Notes: generated by a model from the sequence alone, not told the origin. A DNA stretch of 56,063 nt from Nostoc sp. CMAA1605 (GCF_021596505.1 NZ_PJIZ01000048.1:1-56063); one strand, 5' to 3'; positions 36,494 to 45,401 are shown, numbered from the stretch's first letter. Numbers and translations: made by a program.

Positions 36494-37096
36494 ATGACAA
36501 CATTTACAAAACCGAAATTAACCTTTGAGCAGTTTCTTGATCAATCTCCAGAGGAAGGTTTTTATGAACTTGTTAATGGGGAAATAGTAGAAGTGCGTTC
36601 AACTAGAAATCATGATGATGTTGCTGATTTTACAGCCGACTCTTTCAAAGAAGAAATTAAACGTCTTAATTTGAATTATGTCGTCAAAAATACGGCAGTT
36701 TTTAGAACTGTAACTGCTAATGGTATAGAACAAGGACGCAAGCCTGATGTTAGCTTCATAGATAGAGATTTATGGCGTGCAGATCGTTCGGCTTATGCTG
36801 CACTGAGTCAACCAATTCAGTTGGCTGTAGAAGTAACATCAACTAATTGGGAAGATGACTATATTGATAAATTGGATGAATATCAAAGATTAGGCATTCC
36901 TAAATATTGGATTGTGGATTATTTGGCAATTGGTGATAGGAAATACTTGGGACAACCCAAAGAACCGACAGTGTTTGTTTTTTTATTAAATGCTGATGGT
37001 GAATATGAGCGTACATCTTTTAAAGGTGCTGATTTAATAGTCTCTAGAACTTTTCCAGAATTACAACTGACAGCATCACAAATCTTGACGGCTTAG
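36494..37096 (+). CDS. Uma2-family (DUF820) endonuclease, inserted between permease genes
   Basis: A 200-residue restriction-endonuclease-like protein. The PD-(D/E)XK core is seen as GRKPDVSFIDRD and QLAVEVTSTNWEDDYIDKLD, then YQRLGIPKYWIVDYL. Uma2 proteins are very abundant in cyanobacteria and their biological targets are unknown. I start it at ATG 36494; an earlier TTG at 36479 would add five residues. It sits 21 bp after livH and 23 bp before livM, so it is in the transporter operon although unrelated in function. Confidence 0.85.
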   Translation: MTTFTKPKLTFEQFLDQSPEEGFYELVNGEIVEVRSTRNHDDVADFTADSFKEEIKRLNLNYVVKNTAVFRTVTANGIEQGRKPDVSFIDRDLWRADRSAYAALSQPIQLAVEVTSTNWEDDYIDKLDEYQRLGIPKYWIVDYLAIGDRKYLGQPKEPTVFVFLLNADGEYERTSFKGADLIVSRTFPELQLTASQILTA

Positions 37097-37119
37097 AATT
37101 TCATTAAGCAATTTAAGCA

Positions 37120-38049
37120 ATGGCTGAATTTTTCTCGACTTATGGCTCACTCATTGTTTCAATGGTATTAGGGGCGTTACTCGGACTCTCACTTTATTTA
37201 CCATTGATGGCTGGACAATTATCTTTAGCTAGTCCAGGATTTTATGCTTTAGGTGGTTATATAGCAGCAATTTTATCGACTAAAGTTTTTACATCTAATA
37301 GTAACTTATTCCCCATACACTTGTTGTTATTGGAGATGGTAATTGCTGGGTTAGTTTCGGGTTTATTGGGTATAGTTATAGGAATTCCTGCTTTAAGATT
37401 ACGGGGAATTTATTTAGCGATCGCCACTATTGCATTTGTAGAAGTTTTACGCGTTTTTTCCTTGAATTTAGAAATTACAGGTGGTGCTGTGGGGATTTTT
37501 GCTATCCCTCAACCATTCCAAACTCAAATAGAATACTTGTGGATTGCTTTACCATTACTATTAATTAGTATGGTGCTATTTTATCGCTTAGAAAGGGTGC
37601 GAGTTGGTAGAGCGTTTACTGCAATTCGAGAAGATGAATTAGCCGCAGGTGCAATGGGAATTAATCCCACTTATTATAAAGTTTTAGCCTTTACTTTAGG
37701 AGCTATTTTAGCGGGTACAGTTGGTGCAATTAGCGCGCATTTCCTTAACACTTGGAACGCACGACAAGGCACATTTGACGCGAGTATTATTTATTTAACT
37801 TTTGTTTTAATTGGTGGTTCAAGAAGTTTCTTAGGTTCAGTTGTAGGTGGTATGGTATTTACAGCTTTACCAGAGGTTTTACGCAGTCTAGCTGATACAG
37901 GTGGTTTTCCTGTGTGGTTAGCTCAATTTCTTCGAGATGGTAGGTTAATTATTTTTGGTTTATTGATAGTTATAGGTACAATTTTCTTTCCTCAAGGTTT
38001 GATTACTCCTGATAGTTTTAAAAGGGGTAAACGGGGGAATAGTCAGTAG
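37120..38049 (+). CDS. ABC transporter permease, LivM type
   Basis: A 309-residue membrane protein with about eight to nine helices. Typical blocks: GLSLYLPLMAGQLSLASPGF, GIPALRLRGIYLAIATIAFV, and GRAFTAIREDELAAGAMGIN, the coupling loop for the ATPase. The C-terminal half has FDASIIYLTFVLIGGSRSFL. The last residues (KRGNSQ) and stop run into a 7-bp repeat (38040-38090). It pairs with the LivH protein. Confidence 0.92.
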   Translation: MAEFFSTYGSLIVSMVLGALLGLSLYLPLMAGQLSLASPGFYALGGYIAAILSTKVFTSNSNLFPIHLLLLEMVIAGLVSGLLGIVIGIPALRLRGIYLAIATIAFVEVLRVFSLNLEITGGAVGIFAIPQPFQTQIEYLWIALPLLLISMVLFYRLERVRVGRAFTAIREDELAAGAMGINPTYYKVLAFTLGAILAGTVGAISAHFLNTWNARQGTFDASIIYLTFVLIGGSRSFLGSVVGGMVFTALPEVLRSLADTGGFPVWLAQFLRDGRLIIFGLLIVIGTIFFPQGLITPDSFKRGKRGNSQ

Positions 38050-38090
38050 TCAGTAGTCAGTAGTCAACAGTCAATAGTCAATAGTCAACA
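38040..38090. repeat. AGTCAGT/AGTCAAT heptamers between livM and livG
   Basis: The repeat supplies the last codons and stop of the livM-type gene and fills the whole space to the ATG at 38091. No Shine-Dalgarno sequence remains in front of livG. Confidence 0.85.
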
Positions 38091-38867
38091 ATGACAGAGA
38101 ACAAGCAACCTATTTTAGCAGCTAATTCACTTACTCGCCGTTTTGGTGGGTTGGTGGCGGTAAATAATGTTTCTTTTAGTGTTAATCAATATGAAATTTT
38201 TGGGTTAATTGGCCCTAATGGTGCGGGTAAAACAACTTTATTTAATTTAATTACAGGGTTGATTCCTCTTTCTAGTGGTGAGTTAACTTATCAAGAAAAA
38301 GCAATTTCGCAACTGCGTTCTCATCAAATTGCTAATTTAGGAATTGCTAGAACTTTTCAGAATATTCGCTTGTTTGGGGAATTATCAGCTTTAGAAAATG
38401 TAATTATTGCTCGACATTTACATACTAATAGTAGTTTAATTACAGGGGTTTTAGGTTTACCACCAGCACCTCAAGAGGAGAATAAAAGTAGACGGAAGGC
38501 TTTAGAATTATTAGAGATGGTGGGATTAAGCGATCGCGCTGAGGAAAAATCCCGAAATTTTGCCTATGGTGATCAGCGTCGCTTAGAAATTGCGCGCGCG
38601 TTAGCTTTAGAACCGCAAATATTACTCCTAGATGAGCCTGCGGCGGGAATGAATCCTAGCGAAAAGGCGCAACTTAGTGATTTTATTCGGGATATCCGCG
38701 ATCGCTTCAATTTAACTATCATTATTATTGAGCATCATGTCCCCTTAGTAATGGGATTATGTGATCGCATCGCTGTGTTAGATTTTGGTCAATTAATCGC
38801 CTTGGGTAAACCATCGGTAATTAGAAATGATCCGGCTGTAATTGAGGCTTATTTAGGTAATGAATGA
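38091..38867 (+). CDS. ABC transporter ATP-binding protein, LivG type
   Basis: A 258-residue ATPase of the hydrophobic amino-acid (HAAT) family. Walker A is [12 protein letters not shown], the signature is [16 protein letters not shown] (the LivG form of LSGGQ), Walker [15 protein letters not shown], and the switch histidine is in [11 protein letters not shown]. It drives transport with the LivF-type partner at 39584. Complete and of normal length. Confidence 0.93.
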   Translation: MTENKQPILAANSLTRRFGGLVAVNNVSFSVNQYEIFGLIGPNGAGKTTLFNLITGLIPLSSGELTYQEKAISQLRSHQIANLGIARTFQNIRLFGELSALENVIIARHLHTNSSLITGVLGLPPAPQEENKSRRKALELLEMVGLSDRAEEKSRNFAYGDQRRLEIARALALEPQILLLDEPAAGMNPSEKAQLSDFIRDIRDRFNLTIIIIEHHVPLVMGLCDRIAVLDFGQLIALGKPSVIRNDPAVIEAYLGNE

Positions 38868-38915
38868 TTAAATATACCCCCGACTGCTGCAAACAATCGG
38901 GAATATGATGATTAT

Positions 38916-39467
38916 TCACTTATTAATAATTTTTTCTACTTCGACGGCAATATCTGGAAATGCAAGTGGCTGAATTATTCCTGTTGTGAATGTTTGTTTA
39001 GTTGCATACTCTCCATCTAGAATATCTCGAAATACAACTAAGTTGAGCTTTCGCAAATTCACAACCCAATATTCTAAAATTCCGGCTTGGGCATAAATTT
39101 TACTTTTTGTTTCTAAATCTTTCTCTAAACTAGAGTTAGCATACTCAATCACCCAGAAAATATTCTCTGGATAAGGGTGATGCAGTAAATACTCTCGTCC
39201 TAAATTTTGGACGATAGCAATATCAGGCTCAGGCTCAGATTCGTTAGGTAAAGTGATAGGCTTGGCTTGGCGTATCGTAGCTAAGTCACCTAACAACTTT
39301 ATCAGATAGTTTGCAGCTTCATGGCTACAATAAGCATGGGGTTCGCCTTCTGGGGACATTTCGATGATTTCTCCTTGGAGTAGTTCAACTTTGCGATCGC
39401 TTAAAATTCCCGCCTCAATCATGCGATGATATTCGTCAATTGACCACTTAGCAGTAATCATAGTCAT
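38916..39467 (-). CDS. Uma2-family (DUF820) endonuclease, second copy
   Basis: A 183-residue PD-(D/E)XK protein: VELLQGEIIEMSPEGEPHA, EPEPDIAIVQNLGREYL, and WVIEYANSSLEKDLETKSKI followed by LEYWVVNLRKL. It is in reverse orientation between the livG- and livF-type genes, so it interrupts the transporter transcript. It is only distantly similar to the copy at 36494, so this is not a recent tandem duplication. Confidence 0.85.
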   Translation of the reverse strand: MTMITAKWSIDEYHRMIEAGILSDRKVELLQGEIIEMSPEGEPHAYCSHEAANYLIKLLGDLATIRQAKPITLPNESEPEPDIAIVQNLGREYLLHHPYPENIFWVIEYANSSLEKDLETKSKIYAQAGILEYWVVNLRKLNLVVFRDILDGEYATKQTFTTGIIQPLAFPDIAVEVEKIINK

Positions 39468-39583
39468 GATGCTTGATTCCTCCCCAAGACTCTTGATATT
39501 TTCCTATTTTAAACGCACTGCAAAAACCTTATATTGATATTATGTAAGGTTTGTCTGAGTAATCGATTTTTCTGAAACCGCCA

Positions 39584-40330
39584 ATGAACACCAATGAACA
39601 CCAAACTGAAAATATTGAAGATTTTGTCATGTTAGAGGTACAAAACCTTGATGTTAATTATGGCGGTATTCAAGCCCTGAAAAAAATTAATTTAAACATT
39701 AAAAAAGGTGAAGTAGTTACTTTAATTGGTGCCAATGGTGCAGGTAAAACCACAACACTACGCGCCATATCTAAAATAGTAAATCCTTACAGCGGACAAA
39801 TTATTTATAGTGGACGGAATATTACTCGCCGCCAACCCCATGAAGTCGTCAAACTAGGAATTGCCCATTGTCCAGAAGGGAGACGAGTGTTAGCTAAACA
39901 AACAGTGTTAGATAATTTACTTTTAGGTGCTTATATTCGGTCAAATCAAGCCGAAATTAAAGTTGATATTCAAAAGCAATTTGAGTTATTTCCCCGATTA
40001 GCACAGCGACGCAATCAACTAGCAGGAACTCTCAGTGGTGGAGAACAACAAATGTTAGCGATCGCCCGTGCTTTAATGAGTAGACCACAACTATTATTAT
40101 TAGATGAGCCAAGTTTAGGTTTAGCACCAGCAATTGTCAGAGAAATATTTACTATTATTGAGAATTTACGTGCTACAGGAGTCACAATTTTACTAGTAGA
40201 ACAAAATGCTAACCTGGCTTTACAAATTGCCGATAGAGGCTATGTATTAGAAGCTGGCACTATCACTTTAACAGGTGCGGCTTCAGATTTAATCAACGAT
40301 GAAAGAGTTAAAAAAGCTTATTTGGGATAA
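39584..40330 (+). CDS. ABC transporter ATP-binding protein, LivF type
   Basis: The second ATPase of the transporter, up to 248 residues. The conserved part begins MLEVQNLDVNYGGIQALKKI at ATG 39629; starting at 39584 adds 15 residues encoded partly by a duplicated AATGAACACC sequence. Walker A GANGAGKTTTLRAI, signature TLSGGEQQMLAIARAL, Walker B LLLDEPSLGLAPA, and the switch His-position region LLVEQNANLALQ are intact. It completes the five-part set (binding protein, LivH, LivM, LivG, LivF). It is transcribed separately because a reversed Uma2 gene precedes it. Confidence 0.93.
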   Translation: MNTNEHQTENIEDFVMLEVQNLDVNYGGIQALKKINLNIKKGEVVTLIGANGAGKTTTLRAISKIVNPYSGQIIYSGRNITRRQPHEVVKLGIAHCPEGRRVLAKQTVLDNLLLGAYIRSNQAEIKVDIQKQFELFPRLAQRRNQLAGTLSGGEQQMLAIARALMSRPQLLLLDEPSLGLAPAIVREIFTIIENLRATGVTILLVEQNANLALQIADRGYVLEAGTITLTGAASDLINDERVKKAYLG

Positions 40331-40445
40331 TTATCATAGGATTCATATTTAATTTTTAAATAAATACTTTGTCGTGGATGAACACGCCACTACAAATTTA
40401 AGTTTTACTTGATTAGGGACTTCCAGATAAAAAAATATCCAAACT

Positions 40446-40510
40446 GTAGGGTGCGTCAGTGCAAGAAAACCTAACCATACAAAGAGATTATTCATACTGA
40501 CGCACCCTAC
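40446..40510. repeat. MITE-like inverted repeat with perfect 15-bp arms
   Basis: GTAGGGTGCGTCAGT (40446-40460) and ACTGACGCACCCTAC (40496-40510) flank 35 non-coding bases. The GTAGGGTGCGTCA end is a common dispersed-repeat end in filamentous cyanobacteria. Confidence 0.75.
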
Positions 40511-40597
40511 TAAGCTGTTGATTTGGGATAATTTATTTTTTAGTATTCCCTTAATCATCTTTTAATTAGTCATCATAAATTGATGCTCCGCAAACAG

Positions 40598-40625
40598 AAA
40601 AGGACTAAAGTCCTTACTACGAACT
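40598..40625. repeat. dispersed palindrome AGGACT-AA-AGTCCT, copy 2
   Basis: AAAAGGACTAAAGTCCTTAC followed by TACGAAC, identical in this part to copy 1 at 35431-35479. It lies just downstream of the glutathione-transferase-like gene. Confidence 0.75.
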
Positions 40626-40654
40626 GAATTATATTATTTTTACATTGCTTAATC

Positions 40655-41647
40655 TTACTTTTTTAAATATGATATATCGGGGCCAAGAGGAATAATTCCG
40701 CCAGGGTTTAAAGGGAAAAGATTACCATAGTAATCACGTTTTACACTTTCTAAATCACAAGTATCTGCAACTCCTGGTAGCTGATATAAATTACGTAAAT
40801 AAATGCTTAAATGTGGATAATCTTGGATGCGGCGCACATTACATTTAAATAAACCGTAATAGACAATATCAAACCGAAATAGTGTTGTAAATAGGCGCAC
40901 ATCGGCTAATGTCACCTGATTTCCGCACAGATATTTACTGTTAGCTAAAGCCGCCTCAATCTCATCTAAGGTTGTAAATAGTTGTTCGCAAGCTTGGTTG
41001 TAAGCAGTTTGCGTTTGAGCAAAACCACAACGGTATACACCATTATTTACGTATGTGTATATTTTTTCATTCCATTGGTCAATCTGTTCTTTTAGTTCCT
41101 GTGGATAAAGATTGAGTGTAGGATTAGCCGCAAACTCATTAAATTCAGAGTTAAGCATCACAATAATCTCTGCACTCTCATTATTTACAATAGTTTTTGT
41201 TTCCTTATCCCACAACACCGGCACTGTAGAGCGTCCATTGTATCCAGGTTGGGCAAGGGCGTATAATTCAGCGAGTGTAGAACAACCTAATTCTGGTGAG
41301 TCGAACACCCAACCGCCAGACTCAGCCGAAGGTGAAACAACAGATACATCGATAACTGATTCTAATCCTTTTAATGCGCGCACTACTAACGTGCGATGCG
41401 CCCACGGACAACCCATCCCTACATATAAGGTATAACGTCCGCTTGCTGGTGGATAGGGGCTATTTTCTTCAGATTTAACCCAATTTCTCAATTCGCTATT
41501 GGGACGAATATACTCACCTGATTGATTTCGGGGAGCAATTTTTGACATCATGATTTGCCAAAGAGTTGTCCAGACAAACTTCCCCATGCCGATAATTAGT
41601 TTAGGAGGTAAAGATTTACCTTTTTTGTGAGTTTTATTCGCAGTCAT
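40655..41647 (-). CDS. glutathionyl-hydroquinone reductase-like (omega/Xi-class GST)
   Basis: A 330-residue Ecm4/YqjG-family glutathione transferase. The thioredoxin-like N-domain has the active Cys80 in YVGMGCPWAHRTLVVRALKG, then TVPVLWDKETKTIVNNESAE. The all-helical C-domain ends with QVTLADVRLFTTLFRFDIVY. Such enzymes reduce glutathionyl-quinones with glutathione. Length and motifs are normal. The gene is alone, leftward, between dispersed repeats. Confidence 0.9.
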   Translation of the reverse strand: MTANKTHKKGKSLPPKLIIGMGKFVWTTLWQIMMSKIAPRNQSGEYIRPNSELRNWVKSEENSPYPPASGRYTLYVGMGCPWAHRTLVVRALKGLESVIDVSVVSPSAESGGWVFDSPELGCSTLAELYALAQPGYNGRSTVPVLWDKETKTIVNNESAEIIVMLNSEFNEFAANPTLNLYPQELKEQIDQWNEKIYTYVNNGVYRCGFAQTQTAYNQACEQLFTTLDEIEAALANSKYLCGNQVTLADVRLFTTLFRFDIVYYGLFKCNVRRIQDYPHLSIYLRNLYQLPGVADTCDLESVKRDYYGNLFPLNPGGIIPLGPDISYLKK

Positions 41648-41992
41648 GATGGGAAGTTTCCCCTAGTTTATTCATAATAATTGAGATGCGATCGCTATAA
41701 AGCAAGGCGTAAACCATTGCTTTAACAATTCATTAATGGACAAACCCATATTTACTTATGTTACATCTACCTTTGCACTTGTACGATGCAAGTAGAAAAA
41801 TAACTCGAATAGAATGGTGTTCTAGTTTACAACCTGATAAATATAATGGATATCTCTCAGTAATAAACCACAGTTGGCTCACAGAGGATGATTAATAATT
41901 TCTTGTTTGAGCTTTATATTTGAGGAGATTATTTAGGCAAATTTGATTTATATAATTGTATAAAGCCATTTAATTGAGTAAATTTAACGAAG
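41648..41992. other. 345-bp divergent promoter region
   Basis: Between the leftward GST-like gene and the rightward TIR gene. AT-rich, with one HIP1 site near 41690. No open frame, repeat or clear promoter boxes found. Confidence 0.4.
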
Positions 41993-42460
41993 ATGCCTAA
42001 TGCGGTTAAAGTATTTTTTTCCTACTCCCACAAAGATGAAGCCTTACGTGATGAATTGGCAACTCATCTGATCATGATGAAACGTCAGGGAGTTATTGAA
42101 GCTTGGCATGACCGCGAAATCACTGCTGGGAGTGAATGGGCAAATGCTATTGATGAAAATCTGGAAGTTGCAGATATAATTCTGCTGCTGGTAAGTGCTA
42201 ACTTTCTGGCTTCAGATTACTGCTACGACAAAGAAATGACACGGGCTATGGAGCAACATGAAACCAAGAAAGCTTGTGTAATTCCCATTATTCTCAAACC
42301 AACAGACTGGAATGGTGCGCCTTTTGGGAAACTGCAAGCACTGCCCAAAAATGCCAAACCTGTCACCACTTGGCAAGACCAAGATGAGGCTTTTTTAAAT
42401 ATCGCTCAAGGGATTCGCAGAGTAGTTGAAGATATTGCTAAATCAAAATCCTCCTCTTGA
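41993..42460 (+). CDS. stand-alone TIR-domain protein
   Basis: A 155-residue protein that is almost only a TIR domain: VKVFFSYSHKDEALRDELAT (strand A and box 1), VIEAWHDREITAGSEW, IILLLVSANFLASDYCYDKE with a conserved acidic residue Glu81 where TIR NADases carry their catalytic Glu, and VIPIILKPTDW. Bacterial TIR proteins cleave NAD or make cyclic ADP-ribose signals in antiviral defence. Enzymatic activity here is inferred from the conserved Glu. It is followed 288 bp later by a gene with a homologous TIR domain. Confidence 0.9.
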   Translation: MPNAVKVFFSYSHKDEALRDELATHLIMMKRQGVIEAWHDREITAGSEWANAIDENLEVADIILLLVSANFLASDYCYDKEMTRAMEQHETKKACVIPIILKPTDWNGAPFGKLQALPKNAKPVTTWQDQDEAFLNIAQGIRRVVEDIAKSKSSS

Positions 42461-42535
42461 ACTGCTGCTGGAACTAAGTAGAACGACTTGAAAAAACCAA
42501 ACTATGTAAAGTAATGTAAAAAAAAACTGAATTTA

Positions 42536-42570
42536 GTTCGTAGTAAGGACTAAAGTCCTCACTACAAACC
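42536..42570. repeat. dispersed palindrome AGGACT-AA-AGTCCT, copy 3
   Basis: A near-perfect palindrome with arms of about 16 bp around AA, between the two TIR genes. Its arms extend those of copies 1 and 2 with GTAGTA and TACTAC-like ends. Confidence 0.75.
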
Positions 42571-42748
42571 TTTAATTATTTACACCGTTCTACTTACTAC
42601 ATCTGGGACTTTCACTAAAACTGAAGCTAGAAGTGCAAATTCAGGAAGCCTAAACAGAACAACATAGATGAGACCAGCAACTTGAGGAAATCGAGCAAAA
42701 ACTTTTGTAATTTTCTTTGAAACTAGCCAACCTCTTGCCATATCCTTT

Positions 42749-44689
42749 ATGAAGTCTATTGAAGTTTTTATTTCTTATCACCAAAAAGATGAAGAACTGC
42801 GCGAAGAGTTAGAGAAGCATCTAGCAACTTTGCTGCGGGAACAACTTATTACTAGTTGGCACAATCGTGAAATTATCGCTGGGCAAGAGTTTCAAGCTGA
42901 AATTAATAAGTACCTCAAACGAGCTGGGCTAATTTTACTGTTAGTGAGTCCAGATTTTATTGCTTCAGACTATCACTGGACAGTTGAAGTTACACGCGCC
43001 TTAGAACAAAATGCCGCAGGTAAAGCTCGTGTGATTCCCGTATTGCTACGCCATGCAGATTGGGACAATCCTCCCATTGATAAATTGTCACCCCTGCCAA
43101 GTAATCGCAAACCGATAAAAAGCTGGAGTGACCGAGATGAAGCATTCTTAGAAGTTGTCAAGGGAATTCGGCAAGAAGTGGCGCGATTAGTTGCTAGCGC
43201 GAATTACTCACCTCCCAAAGACAGATCAGCAAACCAAAAGCCTCTTGCTCTCAAACCCGCAACAGATAATGCTCCATCTCAACCTGGTAATCAAATAGAA
43301 ACTGACCTAACGCTAGAACTCCCTCTGAGCATCGCTGAATTAACCTACGGTACAGAAAAGAAGATTGCGCTGGAAGATGGCTCAATTACTGTGACTGTTC
43401 CATCTGGTTCTAGTCCTGGTAAAAAACTGCGGATTCGAGGTAAAGGTAAACTGAACCCGATAACCAATCAACGGGGAGATTTGTATCTCAAGGTTGTTAG
43501 TATTCAAAAGGTAGAAGTATCACTAGAGGACTATCAGCAAAAGTTGCGCCGATACGAGCAAGAATTAATCAAAGTCCTGCAATGGAAGTATCCACTCAGC
43601 CAACACAGCCGTGAAGGGTTAAAGAATTATCAGCAGATGCTAAAACTCAGGGATGAGGATGTAACTTTGCTTGAGGAGCAAGTCACTGCACAAGAGCAAG
43701 AAAAGCGCCAAGATAAAGTCACAAGCCTGATCAACGAAGCTGATCGTTTACGCGAAGATAAAAAGTTCGAGGAAGCAGCCCTGAAATACCAAGCAGCCAT
43801 CCGTCTTGACTCAAACTCTGTACTCGCTCACATTAAATTGGGGTTTGTTCTGGACGAGCTAGGTAGGCTAGAAGAAGCGCTCGCCAGCTACCAAACAGCC
43901 CTGCACCTCGACCCAAACAATGCAATGGCTCACAATAACTTGGGTGGTGTGCTGCACAAACAAGGGAAGCTAGAAGCCGCAATCGCCAGCTATCAAACAG
44001 CTCTATGCCTCGACCCAAACAATGCAATGGCTCACAATAACTTGGGGTGCGCGCTGGAAGATCAAGGGAAGCTAGAAGCAGCGCTCGCCAGTTACCAAAC
44101 AGCTCTGCGCCTCGACCCAAACAATACAAACGCTCACAATAACTTAGGGTTAGCGCTGTACAATCAAGGCAAGTTAGAAGCAGCAATCGCCAGTTACCAA
44201 ACAGCTCTGCGCCTCGACCCAAACTTGGCAATGGCTCACAATAACTTGGGGTTAGCACTTTCCGAGCAAGGGAATCTAGAAGCTGCAATCTCCAGCTACC
44301 AAACAGCTTTGCGCCTTGACCCAAACAATACACTGGCTCACAATGGCTTAGGGTTAGTGCTTTTCGAGCAAGGAAAGCTAGAAGCAGCGATCTCCAGCTA
44401 TCAAAAAGCCCTGCGCCTCGACCCAAACTATGCAGACGTTTACTATCACTTGGGGTTAGCGCTATACGCTCAAGGAAAGCTAGAAGCAGCGATCTCCAGC
44501 TACCAAACAGCCCTGCGCCTCAACCCAAACTATGCAGAGGTTCACAATAAGCTGGGGGTAGCGCTGTATAATCAAGGGAAGCTAGAAGCTGCGATCACCG
44601 AATTAGAAATAGCTGTTCGCCTCGATCCTAGTAGCGCTCTATTTTGTGAAAACTTAGAGTTCTTGAAAAATGAGAGGAACAGTTGTTAG
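42749..44689 (+). CDS. TIR - DnaJ-C-terminal-like - TPR fusion protein
   Basis: A 646-residue protein with an unusual order of parts. Residues 1-150 are a TIR domain homologous to the preceding gene (IEVFISYHQKDEELREELEK, then LILLLVSPDFIASDYHW with Glu80 in the catalytic position). Residues about 185-255 match the substrate-binding C-terminal domain of DnaJ/Hsp40 (LPLSIAELTYGTEKKIALED, TVPSGSSPGKKLRIRGKGKL, RGDLYLKV), but no J-domain is present. Residues about 260-320 are a helical region (YQQKLRRYEQELIKVLQWKY). Then come nine 34-residue TPR units of the form KLEAAIASYQTALRLDPNN. A TIR effector joined to a chaperone-type client-binding module and TPR scaffold suggests sensing of a protein ligand; that is inferred. 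Confidence 0.9.
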   Translation: MKSIEVFISYHQKDEELREELEKHLATLLREQLITSWHNREIIAGQEFQAEINKYLKRAGLILLLVSPDFIASDYHWTVEVTRALEQNAAGKARVIPVLLRHADWDNPPIDKLSPLPSNRKPIKSWSDRDEAFLEVVKGIRQEVARLVASANYSPPKDRSANQKPLALKPATDNAPSQPGNQIETDLTLELPLSIAELTYGTEKKIALEDGSITVTVPSGSSPGKKLRIRGKGKLNPITNQRGDLYLKVVSIQKVEVSLEDYQQKLRRYEQELIKVLQWKYPLSQHSREGLKNYQQMLKLRDEDVTLLEEQVTAQEQEKRQDKVTSLINEADRLREDKKFEEAALKYQAAIRLDSNSVLAHIKLGFVLDELGRLEEALASYQTALHLDPNNAMAHNNLGGVLHKQGKLEAAIASYQTALCLDPNNAMAHNNLGCALEDQGKLEAALASYQTALRLDPNNTNAHNNLGLALYNQGKLEAAIASYQTALRLDPNLAMAHNNLGLALSEQGNLEAAISSYQTALRLDPNNTLAHNGLGLVLFEQGKLEAAISSYQKALRLDPNYADVYYHLGLALYAQGKLEAAISSYQTALRLNPNYAEVHNKLGVALYNQGKLEAAITELEIAVRLDPSSALFCENLEFLKNERNSC

Positions 44690-45097
44690 GGGCGTTTATT
44701 AAGTTAATAAAATATTCATAATTTCAAAGGTAAGCGATCGCTTGTTGTTGAGGATGCGTTTACGAAGTGTGCCGAAGTTATCGCTCAACCTCAAAGCCTC
44801 ATCTTTCCAGTTTGGAACAAGAATTGTCAACCAAAAAAGGCGATCGCTCCACCTCAAAGCCTCATCATTTGACTTCTGAACACAAATTTTCGAGTTAAAA
44901 AGGCGATCCTTCGACCTCTGAACACAAATTTTCGAGTAAAAAGTGCGATCGCGGTAGGTTGTGTTGATTTACCTAATTTTGAGCAAACTTGACCCCAAAG
45001 TGTATGGTTCAATTTTTTCTAAACTCCCTTGCGCTAATAGCTGTATACCGTTGAACTTGGCAAGATGTTGCTCGGAAGCAAAGAAAAACAAGGTTAA
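44690..45097. other. 408-bp gap with degenerate tandem repeats
   Basis: Between 44787 and 44955 the phrases ACCTCAAAGCCTCATC (period about 64) and TCTGAACACAAATTTTCGAG (period about 42) are repeated, each unit followed by a GCGATC core. No gene. Confidence 0.5.
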
Positions 45098-45352
45098 GTG
45101 ACGATTAGCTTGAATATTAAGGCTTTAGGTTCAAGCATTAAGGCTTTAGGTTTAAGCATTAAGTCTTTAGGTTCAAGCATTAAGGCTTTAGGTTCAAGCA
45201 TTAAGGCTTTAGGTTCAAGCATTAAGGCTTTAGGTTCAAGCATTAAGGCTTTAGGTTCAAGCATTAAGGCTTTAGGTTCAAGCATTAAGGCTTTAGGTTC
45301 AAACGTTAAGGCTTTAGGTTCAAACGTTAAGGCTTTAGGTTCAAACATTTAG
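45098..45352 (+). CDS. doubtful heptapeptide-repeat ORF, 84 residues
   Basis: A GTG start at 45098 with AAGG 4-5 nt upstream opens 84 codons made of a 7-residue repeat (I-K-A-L-G-S-S). Because the DNA unit is 21 bp, the opposite strand is also open (M-L-E-P-K-A-L repeated). There is no independent sign of selection on either strand. It could be a repetitive surface or amphipathic peptide, or simply a minisatellite. Confidence 0.2.
   Translation: MTISLNIKALGSSIKALGLSIKSLGSSIKALGSSIKALGSSIKALGSSIKALGSSIKALGSSIKALGSNVKALGSNVKALGSNI
45119..45350. repeat. 21-bp minisatellite, 11 copies
   Basis: Eleven units of AAGGCTTTAGGTTCAAGCAT plus T, with a few substitutions: one TTTAAGC unit, one AAGTCTT unit, and the last ones with AAACGTT/AAACATT. 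The central units are identical, pointing to recent expansion or homogenisation. Confidence 0.9.
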
Positions 45353-45401
45353 TCTTCCAGTTTCAATTTTTTGCCTTTTGCCTTTTGCCTTTTGCTTTTT
45401 T

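Noticed and set aside
43833..44426. 197-codon open frame on the minus strand inside the TPR region
   Set aside because: It is the mirror of a 102-bp coding repeat; the amino-acid pattern only reflects the TPR codons, and the plus-strand gene is clearly real.
45094..45348. Minus-strand MLEPKAL-repeat open frame
   Set aside because: It is open only because the 21-bp unit is divisible by three; there is no more support than for the plus-strand frame and no ribosome site was seen.
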